A stretch of DNA of 64,000 nucleotides, taken from CAVOKN01 sp963696505. Lineage in GTDB: Bacteria > Pseudomonadota > Gammaproteobacteria > Burkholderiales > Rhodocyclaceae. The position numbers were made by a program, and so were the translations under genes. A model generated the notes under the pieces. That model had not been told where the DNA came from and ran no database searches. It saw nothing but the letters and a program-made list of their open reading frames with translations. Shown here piece after piece: positions 51,803 to 61,645 of the stretch (positions within the stretch are counted from its first letter, which is position 1; each line of letters begins with the position of its first letter). Location: assembly GCA_963696505.1 (NCBI GenBank), contig CAVOKN010000010.1, positions 1 through 64,000 on the forward strand, in the 5' to 3' direction.

Positions 51803-53650
51803 ATGCGTCGCGCCAGCTACTCTGCCTCTGCCCCCCTGCCACGCACGGCCGACAGCAGCGAACACCCTGGCTGGCACACGGTCCGCACCCTCTTTCCCTA
51901 CATCTGGGCCTACCGCGGCCGAGTGATCCTGGCACTGGCGAGCCTGATCGCCGCCAAGTTCGCCAATGTCGGCGTGCCGATAGTGTTCAAGAACGTGGTG
52001 GACGCCCTCACCATCGCGCCGCAGCAGGCGCTGATCGTGGTGCCGGCGACGCTGCTGCTGGCCTACGGCGCGCTGCGCTTTTCGGTGTCGATGTTCACCG
52101 AATTGCGGGAGATCCTGTTCGCCCGGGTGACACAGCAGGCGGTGCGCAACATTGCGCTGAACGTGTTTCGCCACTTGCACGCCCTCAGCCTGCGCTTCCA
52201 TCTGGAGCGCCAGACCGGCGGCCTGACGCGGGACATCGAACGCGGCACCCGTTCGATCGGCAGCCTGATCAGCTACACCCTCTACTCCATACTGCCCACG
52301 CTGGTGGAAATCAGCCTGGTGCTCGCCATCCTTCTGACCAAGTACGAACCCAGCTTCGCCGTCATCACGGTGCTGACTTTGATCTGCTACATCGCGTTCA
52401 CCGTGGTAGTGACCAACTGGCGCACCCACCTGAGGCGCGAGGCCAACGAACTGGACTCGGCGGCCAACAGCCGCGCCATCGACAGCCTGCTCAACTACGA
52501 GACCGTCAAGTACTTCAACAACGAGGACTACGAGGCCCGCCGCTACGACGCCCAGATGGTGAAGTGGGAGCAGGCACAGGTGAAGAGCCAGTACTCCCTG
52601 TCCTTCCTCAACGTCGGCCAGGCGCTGATCATCGCCCTGGGCGTCACCGCCATGATGTGGCGCGCCGCGGTGCACGTCGCCGCGGGCAGCATGACCCTGG
52701 GCGACATCGTGCTGGTCAATGCCTTCCTGATGCAGCTTTCCATCCCGCTCAACTTCCTCGGCGTGCTGTACCGCGAGATCCGCCAGGCGCTGACCGACAT
52801 CGAGCGCCTGTTCAGTCTGCTGAGCGAGAACCGCGAGGTCCAGGACGCGCCCGATGCCCGCGCCCTCGAACCCGGCTCCTGCGAAGTGCGCTTCGAGCAG
52901 GTGGGTTTCAGCTACGAGCCGAAGCGCCAGATCCTGTTCGGGGTCGACTTCGCCATTCCCGCCGGCCGCACCGTGGCGGTGGTGGGACAGTCCGGCTCCG
53001 GCAAGTCGACGCTGTCGCGCCTGCTGTTCCGCTTCTACGACGTGCAGGCCGGTTGCGTGCGCGTCAATGGCCATGACATCCGCAAACTCACCCAGGCCGG
53101 CCTGCGCGCCGCGATCGGCATCGTTCCCCAGGACACCGTCCTGTTCAACGACACCATCCACTACAACATCCAGTACGGCCGGCCCGAGGCGTGCGCGGAG
53201 GACGTGATCGCCGCCGCCCGCGCCGCCCACATCCACGACTTCATTGCATCGCTGCCGGACGGGTACGAGACGCGGGTCGGCGAGCGTGGCCTCAAGCTCT
53301 CCGGGGGCGAGAAGCAGCGCGTGGCGATCGCCCGCGCGCTGCTCAAGAACCCGCCAATCCTGATTTTCGACGAGGCCACCTCGGCGCTCGACTCGAAGAC
53401 CGAGCAGGCGATCCAGGCGGAGCTTGAGCAGGCGGCCGTGGGCCGAACCACGCTGGTGATCGCCCACCGCCTGTCCACCGTCATGAATGCCGACGAGATC
53501 CTGGTGCTCGATGCCGGCAGCATCGTCGAGCGCGGCAGCCACCAGGACCTGCTCACAGCCGCCGGCGTCTACGCCCAGATGTGGCGCCTGCAGCAGCAGG
53601 AGGAGCGAGCCGGGACACACGGCGAAGGTGGTGTTTTGGTGCCGGCATAG
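51803..53650 (+). CDS. Atm1-type ABC exporter (fused permease and ATPase)
   Basis: A 615-residue half-transporter. Residues 25-340 hold six membrane helices with the Atm1/HMT1-type segment RQTGGLTRDIERGTRSI; the ATPase follows with Walker A GQSGSGKS, signature LSGGEKQRVAIARALL and Walker B ILIFDEATSALDS. Atm1-like exporters move glutathione-linked compounds and protect against heavy metals; bacterial members are close to the mitochondrial protein. It works as a homodimer in the inner membrane. ATG 51803 gives the expected length. A single gene, with a hairpin-bearing leader upstream. Confidence 0.9.
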   Translation: MRRASYSASAPLPRTADSSEHPGWHTVRTLFPYIWAYRGRVILALASLIAAKFANVGVPIVFKNVVDALTIAPQQALIVVPATLLLAYGALRFSVSMFTELREILFARVTQQAVRNIALNVFRHLHALSLRFHLERQTGGLTRDIERGTRSIGSLISYTLYSILPTLVEISLVLAILLTKYEPSFAVITVLTLICYIAFTVVVTNWRTHLRREANELDSAANSRAIDSLLNYETVKYFNNEDYEARRYDAQMVKWEQAQVKSQYSLSFLNVGQALIIALGVTAMMWRAAVHVAAGSMTLGDIVLVNAFLMQLSIPLNFLGVLYREIRQALTDIERLFSLLSENREVQDAPDARALEPGSCEVRFEQVGFSYEPKRQILFGVDFAIPAGRTVAVVGQSGSGKSTLSRLLFRFYDVQAGCVRVNGHDIRKLTQAGLRAAIGIVPQDTVLFNDTIHYNIQYGRPEACAEDVIAAARAAHIHDFIASLPDGYETRVGERGLKLSGGEKQRVAIARALLKNPPILIFDEATSALDSKTEQAIQAELEQAAVGRTTLVIAHRLSTVMNADEILVLDAGSIVERGSHQDLLTAAGVYAQMWRLQQQEERAGTHGEGGVLVPA

Positions 53651-53780
53651 GCAGCGCGCGGCCCACCGTGCCGCAGTGCTTGGCCGAGCCGCCGAATTCA
53701 CGGGCATAATCCGCGGCAAATGGGCCGGCTGGCGGTCTTGCGCTACGCCAGAGCACAGGCCCCCATGACAAGGCTCACCC

Positions 53781-55439
53781 ATGACCGAAGCGGTTCACGC
53801 CACCGGCTCCACCCCGTGTCAGTCCCGCAAACTCCGATCGCGGCTGGCCGGCGCGCTTGTCATGGCTTTTTCAGGTTTCGCCGGCTGCGTCGGGGCCGCA
53901 ATGCCTGCCCAGTACATCGTCCACCACGCCCGCGCCGGCGACACGCTGGTAGGCATAGGCAACGCGCTGCTGCAGCGCCCCGCGGACTGGCCGAAACTGC
54001 AGCGGCTCAATGGCATCGCCGATCCGCGCCGCATCCCGATCGGCGATCCATTACGCATTCCCGTCGAATTGCTGCGCCATGAGCCGCAGAGCGCCTCGGC
54101 CGCCCAGGTCACCGGCGGCGCCCGGCGCGACGACAAACCGCTGCGCCAGGGCGAACAGGTTGCTGCAGGTAGCGCCATCGAGACTGACGATGGCTACGTC
54201 ACGCTGGCACTGCCCGACGGCTCGACGCTCACCTTGCAGCCGCGCAGCCGGCTACGGGTGGACGGTCTCTACCGCCACGGCAACAGTGACGCGCAGCGCG
54301 CCCGCATCCGTCTCGATGCCGGTCGCATCGAGGCGGCGGTGCCGAAACGCGCCTCGGGGAGCCCGGCCTCTCAGCAGATCAGCACACCCGGCGCGGTGAT
54401 CAGCGTGCGCGGCACGCGTTACCGCGCGGCCGTCGAGGATGGCGAAGCGTCGCGGGTGGAAGTGACCGCGGGTAAGGTCGGTGTCGCGGCAGGTCCCGGT
54501 AAGGCGATCGAACTCGGCGCAGGCAACGGCGTGCTTGCAGCAGCAGGCGGGGCCGCGCCGACGCCGGTTGCGCTGCTGCCGGCGCCGGACCTTGCCGCCA
54601 CCCCGGATCTTCAAGAGCGGCCGGCATTGGCAGTGACTTTCGCGCCGGTCCGCGGCGCCCGCAGCTACCGCGTGCAGCTTGCCGCCGACCCGAACTTCCA
54701 TGACGTTCGGGCCAACCTGACCATGGACGCCGCCCAGACCAAGGTCGCCGGCCTCGCCGATGCGGACTATTGGTTGCGGGTGCGAGGCATCGACGGCGCG
54801 GGTTTCGAGGGACTGGAGCAGGTCAAGCTCGTGCAGCTGCGGGCAAGGCCGGAGCCGCCGTTTCCTTCGGCACCGGCCAACGGCGCCCGACTGCGGGCAA
54901 CCCGCGTCAACCTGGCCTGGACGCAGGCACTCGACGCGACGGCCTACGACGTCGAGCTTGCCGGCGATCCCGGCTTCACGCAGATTCTCCACCGCAGCTC
55001 GGGCCAGGCGCAGACCGGGTTCGCCCCGGACGCGGATCTCGCGCCGGGGCAGTACTACTGGCGCGTCGCCAGCGTGCGCGGCGACGCTTACCGTGGTCCC
55101 TTCGGCGACGTGCAGCGCTTCGAACTGCGCCCGCCGCCCGCGGAACCGGAGCCGCCCGTTTTCGACGGCGACCGCATTGCCCTCTCGTGGCCGTCGGAAC
55201 CCGGACAGCGCTTCGAATTGCAGTTTGCTCGCGACGCGGCGTTTGCCGATGTAATCGAAACGCGGCAGTTGAACGAACCGCGAACCGTCATCGAACGGCC
55301 GTCCGCGGGCATCTACTTCCTGAGGGTACGGGCTACCGATCCCGACGGCTTCGTTGGGCCCTACACCGCTACCCAGCGCATCGATGTGCCGGCACGCCCG
55401 TGGTGGCTGCTGTTGCTGCTCGTGTTGCCGCTGCTGTGA
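53781..55439 (+). CDS. LysM and FecR domain protein with C-terminal membrane helix
   Basis: A 552-residue exported protein. After a signal-like hydrophobic stretch (residues 22-40) comes a LysM domain (YIVHHARAGDTLVGIGNALL..., about 45-95), which binds peptidoglycan. A FecR domain follows at about 120-250 (ISTPGAVISVRGTRYRAAV), and then repeats resembling fibronectin type III strands (YRVQLAADPNF, YDVELAGDPGF, FELQFARDAAF). The last residues (PWWLLLLLVLPLL) form a membrane tail. It overlaps the kinase start by four bases (GTGA), so they are made together: FecR part as sensor or scaffold in the periplasm, kinase in the membrane (inference). Confidence 0.85.
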   Translation: MTEAVHATGSTPCQSRKLRSRLAGALVMAFSGFAGCVGAAMPAQYIVHHARAGDTLVGIGNALLQRPADWPKLQRLNGIADPRRIPIGDPLRIPVELLRHEPQSASAAQVTGGARRDDKPLRQGEQVAAGSAIETDDGYVTLALPDGSTLTLQPRSRLRVDGLYRHGNSDAQRARIRLDAGRIEAAVPKRASGSPASQQISTPGAVISVRGTRYRAAVEDGEASRVEVTAGKVGVAAGPGKAIELGAGNGVLAAAGGAAPTPVALLPAPDLAATPDLQERPALAVTFAPVRGARSYRVQLAADPNFHDVRANLTMDAAQTKVAGLADADYWLRVRGIDGAGFEGLEQVKLVQLRARPEPPFPSAPANGARLRATRVNLAWTQALDATAYDVELAGDPGFTQILHRSSGQAQTGFAPDADLAPGQYYWRVASVRGDAYRGPFGDVQRFELRPPPAEPEPPVFDGDRIALSWPSEPGQRFELQFARDAAFADVIETRQLNEPRTVIERPSAGIYFLRVRATDPDGFVGPYTATQRIDVPARPWWLLLLLVLPLL

Positions 55440-57727
55440 ACTTCGCCGGCGCCGCCTTCGCCGATCGCATGGTCCGCGAGTGGCTGGCGGTGAGCGCCGT
55501 CGTGGTGGCGCTCGCGGTGGGCGGCGCCTTCGGCGATTGGTTCGGACGCGCCGATCTGGCGCTCTACGACCACGCACTGGCGGTGTGGCAGCGCCCTGCG
55601 GCCGAAGACATTGTCATCGTTGCGGTGGACGACGAGAGCCTGGCGCAAATCGGGCGCTGGCCCTGGCCGCGGGCGGTGCACGCCGCTTTGCTCGACCGAC
55701 TGACGCGGGACGGCGCCCGCGCGGTGGGCCTGGACATCCTGTTCCCCGAACCAGACACGGCAAGTCCGGCCGCGGACTCGGCGCTGGCGGAAGCGATCCG
55801 ACGCAATGGCAAGGTGGTGCTGCCGGTGGTGGCGGTGGACGCCCACGACCGCTTAGTCGAGGGGCTGCTCCCCATTGCCCCCCTCGCCAAGGCTGCCCAC
55901 ACACTCGGCTATGCCCACGCCGAAGTCGATGCCGACGGACTGATCCGGCGTTTGCTGCCGCAGCGGCGCGTCGGAGCCGAGCTTCGGCCCCATTTCGCCC
56001 TGGCGGTGCTTGACGCTGCCGGGGAACAGCCTGGCGCTGCGGCGGCTGCCAATCGCGGCCTGCACATTGCCTATGCCGGGCCTCCCGGCCATTTCCGCCA
56101 TGTGTCCTATGCCGAAGTGCTGCGGGGCACCGTCGCCGACGGTTTCTTCCGCGACAGGATCGTGCTGATCGGCGCCACGGCAGCGGGACTTGCCGACAGT
56201 CACCCGACGCCGGCGGCTGGGGACGCCCGGCAGATGAGCGGCATCGAGATCGACGCCAATGCCCTCGACACGGTCCGCCGGGGGATCCTCATCCGGCCCC
56301 TGTCCCCCGCCGCGACCGCCGCCCTTTCAGGACTGACTTTACTGCTGCTGATGGTCGGGCTGCGCCGCAGTTCGGCCCGGGGGGGTCTGCTGTGGACGAC
56401 CGGCAGTGCCGTCGCCACGCTGATCCTGAGCGCCTTGCTGCTGCGCCTCGGGCCGTTCTGGTACGCGCCCGTGCCGGTGCTGCTCGGCTGCCTGGTCGCC
56501 TACCCCCTGTGGAGCTGGCGGCAGCTGGAGGCGACCCAGCGCCAGCTCGATGCTGAACTTTATGCTCTCGAAGGGGAACCCGCGCTGCCGGGGGGGGCGT
56601 CGGACCGCCTGGCAGACTGCGATCCGTGGCAGCGCCGTGTCGCAGCGCTGCGCGACGCGGCCCAGGCGCGGCGCCGCGCGCGGCGCTTCCTGAGCGCCGC
56701 ACTGGACAGTCTGCCGGTGGGCGTACTGGTCGCCGATTCGTCGCAGCGGGTGGTGCTCGCCAACGCGCGTGCGGTGGAACTGATCGGCGGCAATCAACGG
56801 CCAGTGGTGAATGAACCGCTGGCGGAGGTGCTGCGGGGACTGCACTTGCCGGCCCAACTGAACCTGGCCACGTTGCTGGATTCGGTGCGGGTGAGCATCC
56901 TGCCGCGCCAGATAGAGGTGGCACGCGATCAGGACCACCCACTGCTGCTGGGCGTGGCCGCAACCGAAGACGAGCGCGGACAACTCGCCGGGCTGGTGGT
57001 AAGCCTGTCGGACGTGGCGGAACTGCGGCGCGCGCAGCGGCTACGGGAGCAGACCATGCGCTTCCTGTCACACGACCTGCGTTCGCCCCTGATGTCGATC
57101 ATCTCGATGATCGACGTGATGCAGGAGCCCGATGGACAGGACGTGTTCGACCTCGCCAAGATCCAGCAGACGGCGCGCCGCGCCCTCAACCTGGCGGACG
57201 ACGTGATGCGCCTCGCCCGTGCCGAGGCGCTCGACCCGCAGCGCTTCCGGGGCGTGGACCTGGCAGTCCTGGGTTGGCAGGCGGTGGAAGAAGTGGAGGC
57301 CCTGGGCCGCGCTCGGGGCATCGAAGTCCGGTTCCACACCCCTCACGCGGCGGGCAGCGCCTACGTCCAGGGTGACGCGGAACTGCTGCGCCGGGCGCTG
57401 ATCAACCTGCTCAACAACGCGGTACGACACAGTCCCGACCAGGGCCAGGTGAGGCTGGAATTGGCGGGGGACGGCGGTGTCTGGCTACTGACCGTCGCCG
57501 ACCAGGGGCCGGGGATTCCGACCGAGCAGATTTCCAAGCTTTTCAGCGCCTACTCCGCACTCGGCGACCGGCGCGCGGAAGGTACCGGACTGGGACTGGT
57601 CATCGTCAAGACCGTGGTCGAACGCCACGGCGGAAGCGTGAGCGTCGAAACGGCTGCCGGCGCAGGTGCCCGCTTCGTCATTCGGCTGGCCAGGCCCGGC
57701 ACGCCAGAAACCGCAGCCCGCTCCTGA
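55436..57727 (+). CDS. CHASE2-domain sensor histidine kinase
   Basis: A 763-residue kinase. A first membrane helix (about residues 11-30) leads to a periplasmic CHASE2 domain (30-275, with GRWPWPRAVHA and VGLDILFPEPD), then a hydrophobic pair (290-350), a PAS-like region (about 410-530), the phosphoacceptor H546 in HDLRSPLM, and ATPase boxes LLNNAVRHS, DQGPGIP and GTGLGLVIV. GTG 55436 is the likely start because it overlaps the FecR gene stop. No response regulator is encoded nearby, so its partner is elsewhere. The signal is unknown. Confidence 0.88.
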   Translation: MNFAGAAFADRMVREWLAVSAVVVALAVGGAFGDWFGRADLALYDHALAVWQRPAAEDIVIVAVDDESLAQIGRWPWPRAVHAALLDRLTRDGARAVGLDILFPEPDTASPAADSALAEAIRRNGKVVLPVVAVDAHDRLVEGLLPIAPLAKAAHTLGYAHAEVDADGLIRRLLPQRRVGAELRPHFALAVLDAAGEQPGAAAAANRGLHIAYAGPPGHFRHVSYAEVLRGTVADGFFRDRIVLIGATAAGLADSHPTPAAGDARQMSGIEIDANALDTVRRGILIRPLSPAATAALSGLTLLLLMVGLRRSSARGGLLWTTGSAVATLILSALLLRLGPFWYAPVPVLLGCLVAYPLWSWRQLEATQRQLDAELYALEGEPALPGGASDRLADCDPWQRRVAALRDAAQARRRARRFLSAALDSLPVGVLVADSSQRVVLANARAVELIGGNQRPVVNEPLAEVLRGLHLPAQLNLATLLDSVRVSILPRQIEVARDQDHPLLLGVAATEDERGQLAGLVVSLSDVAELRRAQRLREQTMRFLSHDLRSPLMSIISMIDVMQEPDGQDVFDLAKIQQTARRALNLADDVMRLARAEALDPQRFRGVDLAVLGWQAVEEVEALGRARGIEVRFHTPHAAGSAYVQGDAELLRRALINLLNNAVRHSPDQGQVRLELAGDGGVWLLTVADQGPGIPTEQISKLFSAYSALGDRRAEGTGLGLVIVKTVVERHGGSVSVETAAGAGARFVIRLARPGTPETAARS

Positions 57728-57818
57728 ATTCCCCCGCCGGCCCCGCGGCACGCCTTGAATCTCGCCGCCGGCGCACCAAGATAAGCGACTGACGCAATTT
57801 CCGGCAACGGAGAGTCTT

Positions 57819-59639
57819 GTGGAAAAGAAAACCCAGTTCAGCATCTGGTACTTCCTGTTCGCCTTCTTCGCGGTGTTCTGGCTGCACAGCCTCTATGTGC
57901 AGTGGAAGACGGTGGAGCCGATTCCGTACAGCGAGTTCCAGGCGCTGCTAAAGCAGGGGCAGGTGCAGGAAATCGCGATCCGCGACAACTACATCCACGG
58001 CGAGCTGAAGCAGCCGCTGCCGGACGGGCGCCAGAAGTTTGTGACGACGCGCGTTGACCCGAGCCTGGCGCGCGATCTGGCGCAGTTCGACATCAAGTTC
58101 ACCGGCGTTGTCGAAAGCACCTTCCTGCGCGACATCCTGTCCTGGGTAATCCCGGCGCTGGTATTCGTCGGCATCTGGATTTTCGCCATGAAAAAGCTCG
58201 CCGAGAAGCAGGGCCTGGGCGGCGGCTTCCTGAACATTGGCAAGAGCAAGGCAAAGGTCTATGTCGAGTCCAACACCGGCGTGAGTTTCGACGACGTTGC
58301 CGGCGTGGACGAGGCCAAGGCGGAGTTGCAGGAGATCGTCGGCTTCCTCAAGGATCCCGGCGCCTACGGCCGGCTGGGCGGCCGCGTTCCCAAGGGGGTG
58401 CTGCTCGTCGGCCCGCCCGGTACCGGCAAGACCATGCTCGCCAAGGCGGTGGCCGGCGAGGCGGGCGTGCCCTTCTTCTCCATCAGCGGCTCGGAGTTTG
58501 TCGAGATGTTCGTCGGCGTGGGCGCGGCACGGGTGCGCGACCTGTTCGAGCAGGCGCGGCAGAAGGCGCCGGCGATCATCTTCATCGACGAGCTGGACGC
58601 TCTGGGCCGCGCCCGCGGCGCCTTCGGCATGGGCGGTCACGACGAGAAGGAGCAGACCCTCAACCAGTTGCTGGTGGAGCTGGACGGCTTCGACCTTTCC
58701 GTCGGCCTGGTGCTGCTCGCCGCGACCAACCGCCCGGAGGTGCTCGATCCGGCGCTGCTGCGCGCCGGCCGCTTCGACCGCCAGGTGCTGGTGGACCGGC
58801 CCGACCGCAAGGGCCGCATCGACATCCTCAAGGTACATCTGCGCAAGATCACCCTGGCACAGGGCGTGAGCGTGGACAAGATCGCCGAGCTCACGCCCGG
58901 GTTCTCCGGCGCGGACCTCGCCAATCTGTGCAATGAGGCGGCGCTGGTCGCCACCCGGCGGCGCGCCGACGCCGTGACGCTGGACGACTTCACCATGGCG
59001 GTGGAGCGCATCGTCGCCGGCCTGGAGAAGAAGAACCGTATCCTCAATCCCCACGAACGGCGGGTGGTCGCCTACCACGAGATGGGCCACGCGCTGGTGG
59101 CAATGTCCCTGCCTGGTTCCGACCCGGTGCACAAGATTTCGATCATCCCGCGCGGCATCGGTGCGCTCGGTTACACCATTCAGCGCCCGACGGAAGACCG
59201 CTTCCTGATGACGCGGCGGGAGCTGGAGCACAAGATGCAGGTGCTGCTGGGCGGGCGCGCCGCGGAGCACATCGTGTTCGGCGAGGTGTCCACCGGCGCC
59301 TCGGACGACCTGCAGAAGGTGACGTCCATCGCCCGTTCCATCGTCATGCGCTACGGCATGCACGAAAAGCTCGGTAACGTGGTGTACGACGAGGAACGTC
59401 AGTCGCTGCTGGGCGGCGCGATGACAGCGCCGGCCGAGAAGAGCTTCAGCGAGGAGACGGCGCGCGAGATCGACTGCGCGGTGCGCGCCATCGTCAGTGG
59501 CGCCTTCGAGCGGACTGTGGGGCTGCTGGGCGCGCGGCGCGCGCTGCTTGAGGAGGGCGCGACCAGCCTGCTGGAACGGGAAACGCTCAACGAGGACGAT
59601 CTCCAGGGGCTGCGGGCGCGGCTGCCCCAGCCAGCGTGA
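57819..59639 (+). CDS. FtsH-family ATP-dependent zinc metalloprotease, second type
   Basis: A 606-residue membrane protease. Two membrane helices (about residues 8-25 and 107-127) flank a periplasmic FtsH-ext domain; the AAA domain has Walker A GPPGTGKT near residue 198, Walker B IIFIDELDALG and the SRH segment NRPEVLDPALLRAGRFDR. The zinc site is H420EMGH424 rather than the usual HEAGH. It is shorter than housekeeping FtsH and lacks the neighbouring rlmE/folP genes, so it is probably a paralogue. GTG 57819 follows CGGAGAGTCTT. It lies 91 bases after the kinase. Confidence 0.88.
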   Translation: MEKKTQFSIWYFLFAFFAVFWLHSLYVQWKTVEPIPYSEFQALLKQGQVQEIAIRDNYIHGELKQPLPDGRQKFVTTRVDPSLARDLAQFDIKFTGVVESTFLRDILSWVIPALVFVGIWIFAMKKLAEKQGLGGGFLNIGKSKAKVYVESNTGVSFDDVAGVDEAKAELQEIVGFLKDPGAYGRLGGRVPKGVLLVGPPGTGKTMLAKAVAGEAGVPFFSISGSEFVEMFVGVGAARVRDLFEQARQKAPAIIFIDELDALGRARGAFGMGGHDEKEQTLNQLLVELDGFDLSVGLVLLAATNRPEVLDPALLRAGRFDRQVLVDRPDRKGRIDILKVHLRKITLAQGVSVDKIAELTPGFSGADLANLCNEAALVATRRRADAVTLDDFTMAVERIVAGLEKKNRILNPHERRVVAYHEMGHALVAMSLPGSDPVHKISIIPRGIGALGYTIQRPTEDRFLMTRRELEHKMQVLLGGRAAEHIVFGEVSTGASDDLQKVTSIARSIVMRYGMHEKLGNVVYDEERQSLLGGAMTAPAEKSFSEETAREIDCAVRAIVSGAFERTVGLLGARRALLEEGATSLLERETLNEDDLQGLRARLPQPA

Positions 59640-59787
59640 GGTACCCCCGGCGGGAAGCACCGTCCCCCGGCGGCTGACTTCCGCCTTCCGGCCGCGGCCG
59701 CCGCGCCGCAGGCCGGTGGTAAAGTCGTATCATCCTGCTCGCGTAATCCCCGCTCCGCCGCCCACCCCAAGAAGGAGATTCGAGGTC

Positions 59788-60675
59788 ATGAGGAAGTTCG
59801 CCGCCGCACTGATCGTCTGCGCCGTCGCCACCGCGCCCGCCTTCGCCGAAGAGCTCACCGGCACGCTCAAGAAGATCAAGGACAGCAAGACCATCGTAAT
59901 CGGTCACCGCGAATCCTCGATCCCCTTTTCCTATCTGGACGACAAGCAGCAGCCGATCGGCTATGCGATGGACCTGTGCCAAAAGGTGGTGGACGCGGTG
60001 AAGAAGCAGCTCAACCTGCCCGATCTCCAGGTCAAGCTCAATCCGGTCACGTCGCAGACGCGTATCCCGCTGATGACCAACGGCACCATAGACATGGAGT
60101 GCGGCTCGACCACCAACTCGCTGGAGCGGCAGAAGCAGGTGGCCTTTGGCGTGTCCTACTACGTCACCGAGATCCGCATGGTGACCAAGGCCAACTCGGG
60201 CGTGAAGAGCCTCTCCGACCTCAACGGCAAGGCTGTGGTGACCACCACCGGCACCACCTCCGACCGCCTGATCCGCGAGCACGAGAAGGGCAAGAGCGTC
60301 GACGTGAAGAACGTCTATGGCAAGGACCACGCCGAGTCCTTCCTGATGGTCGAGACCGACCGCGCCGCAGGCTTCGTGATGGACGACATCCTGCTCGCCG
60401 GCCTCGTCGCCAACGCCAAGAATCCCAAGGACTTCGTCATCGTCGGCGAGACGCTGCGGGTCGAGCCCTACGGCGTGATGATGCGCAAGGACGATCCCCA
60501 GTTCAAGAAGGTGGTGGACGACACCCTGAGCGCGCTGATGAAGAGTGGCGAGGCGGAAAAGCTCTACAACAAATGGTTCATGTCGCCGATCCCGCCCAAG
60601 GGCATCAACCTCAACCTGCCGCTGGGCACCCAGTTGCGCGAGGCTTTCAAGAGCCCCAACGACAACGGCGTCTGA
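59788..60675 (+). CDS. gltI: glutamate/aspartate ABC transporter substrate-binding protein
   Basis: A 295-residue periplasmic binding protein of the amino-acid family 3. The signal peptide is RKFAAALIVCAVATAPAFA. Ligand-binding landmarks are HRESSIPFSYLDDKQQPIGY, GTIDMECGSTTNSLERQK (typical of GltI), VVTTTGTTSDRLIRE and RAAGFVMDDILLAG. It delivers glutamate or aspartate to the GltJ/GltK permease encoded from 62408 on. AAGGAGATTCGAGGTC before ATG 59788 is a strong binding site, and a 148-base leader probably holds the promoter. Two unrelated genes lie between it and gltJ. Confidence 0.9.
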   Translation: MRKFAAALIVCAVATAPAFAEELTGTLKKIKDSKTIVIGHRESSIPFSYLDDKQQPIGYAMDLCQKVVDAVKKQLNLPDLQVKLNPVTSQTRIPLMTNGTIDMECGSTTNSLERQKQVAFGVSYYVTEIRMVTKANSGVKSLSDLNGKAVVTTTGTTSDRLIREHEKGKSVDVKNVYGKDHAESFLMVETDRAAGFVMDDILLAGLVANAKNPKDFVIVGETLRVEPYGVMMRKDDPQFKKVVDDTLSALMKSGEAEKLYNKWFMSPIPPKGINLNLPLGTQLREAFKSPNDNGV

Positions 60676-60715
60676 TCGCGGCTGACAGGGTTTCGGGCCT
60701 ACGACGGCAGACGAA

Positions 60716-61540
60716 ATGGAAGCCTATCCCCACTACAGCGGCACCCTCGACCCCACGCGTGCCGGCGAGTTTTCTGCCTTCGTCGCCGAGCTTGCCGAGG
60801 CAGCGGCCCAGGCAATCCGGCCGCACTATCTGAGCGGCATCGCGCCGGACATCAAGAGCGACGCCTCGCCGGTGACCGCAGCGGACCGCGAGGCGGAACA
60901 GGCGATGCGCAATCTGATCGTGTCGCGCTATCCCGGCCACGGCATCCTGGGCGAGGAGTTCGGCCTGCATCAGGAGGATGCGGCGTACCGTTGGGTGCTC
61001 GACCCGATCGATGGCACCCAGGCCTTCATCGCCAACTGCTATCTCTTCGGCACACTGATCGCCCTGACCCATGAGGGGCGGCCGGTGCTGGGAGCGCTGC
61101 GCAGCCCGCTCACCGGACATCTGCTGATGGGCGACGGCCAGCGCGCCTGGCTGGGGGAGCGCCAGGTCCACGTCCGCCCCTGCGACCGCATCGAGGATTC
61201 CCTGCTGCTCGCCACCGACCACTGGGACATGTTCCGCTATCGCAACGGTCCGGCCTTTGATGCCCTGTCGCGGCGCGTGCGCCTGTACCGCGGCTGGGGC
61301 GACTGCCACGGTTACTTCCAACTCGCCACCGGCGGCGCCGACATCATGGTCGATGCCCGCATGAAGGACTGGGACATCATGGCGCTGGTGCCTATCGTCG
61401 AAGGCGCAGGCGGTCGAGTGAGCGACTGGCAGGGTCGCGACCCGGTTGGCAGCGACTCGCTGGTGGCCAGCGGCGCCGAGATCCACGATGCGGTGATCGA
61501 AGCGCTCAACCGCGAGTACGAGGCGCCCGCCAAACCCTGA
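60716..61540 (+). CDS. inositol-monophosphatase-family phosphatase (HisN-like)
   Basis: A 274-residue Mg-dependent phosphatase. The metal-site motifs are GEEFG (residues about 80-84), DPIDGTQAFI (about 96-105) and the C-terminal WDIMALVPIVEGAGG. It belongs with inositol monophosphatase and histidinol-phosphatase HisN; the W-D-I-M-A-L form and length fit HisN, giving histidine synthesis, but other sugar phosphates are possible. It lies 40 bases after gltI on the same strand, inside the glt transporter set, which is unusual. No his genes are seen. Confidence 0.82.
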   Translation: MEAYPHYSGTLDPTRAGEFSAFVAELAEAAAQAIRPHYLSGIAPDIKSDASPVTAADREAEQAMRNLIVSRYPGHGILGEEFGLHQEDAAYRWVLDPIDGTQAFIANCYLFGTLIALTHEGRPVLGALRSPLTGHLLMGDGQRAWLGERQVHVRPCDRIEDSLLLATDHWDMFRYRNGPAFDALSRRVRLYRGWGDCHGYFQLATGGADIMVDARMKDWDIMALVPIVEGAGGRVSDWQGRDPVGSDSLVASGAEIHDAVIEALNREYEAPAKP

Positions 61541-61645
61541 CCATGCGTGGCGCAAAGGCGCCGGAGGCGATATATTCGTTTGCACCAGGAAACTGCCCGG
61601 ATCAACCGGACGCGCACATCAAGAACGACAGCAATGGGAGGATTC

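Noticed and set aside
51719..53782. 687-codon open frame on the minus strand opposite the ABC exporter
   Set aside because: It mirrors the real gene in GC-rich DNA, is full of His/Gln/Gly/Val without any domain, and the plus strand carries complete ABC motifs.
57948..59660. 570-codon open frame antisense to the FtsH-type gene
   Set aside because: Composition is typical of an antisense shadow and no start site or family is visible.
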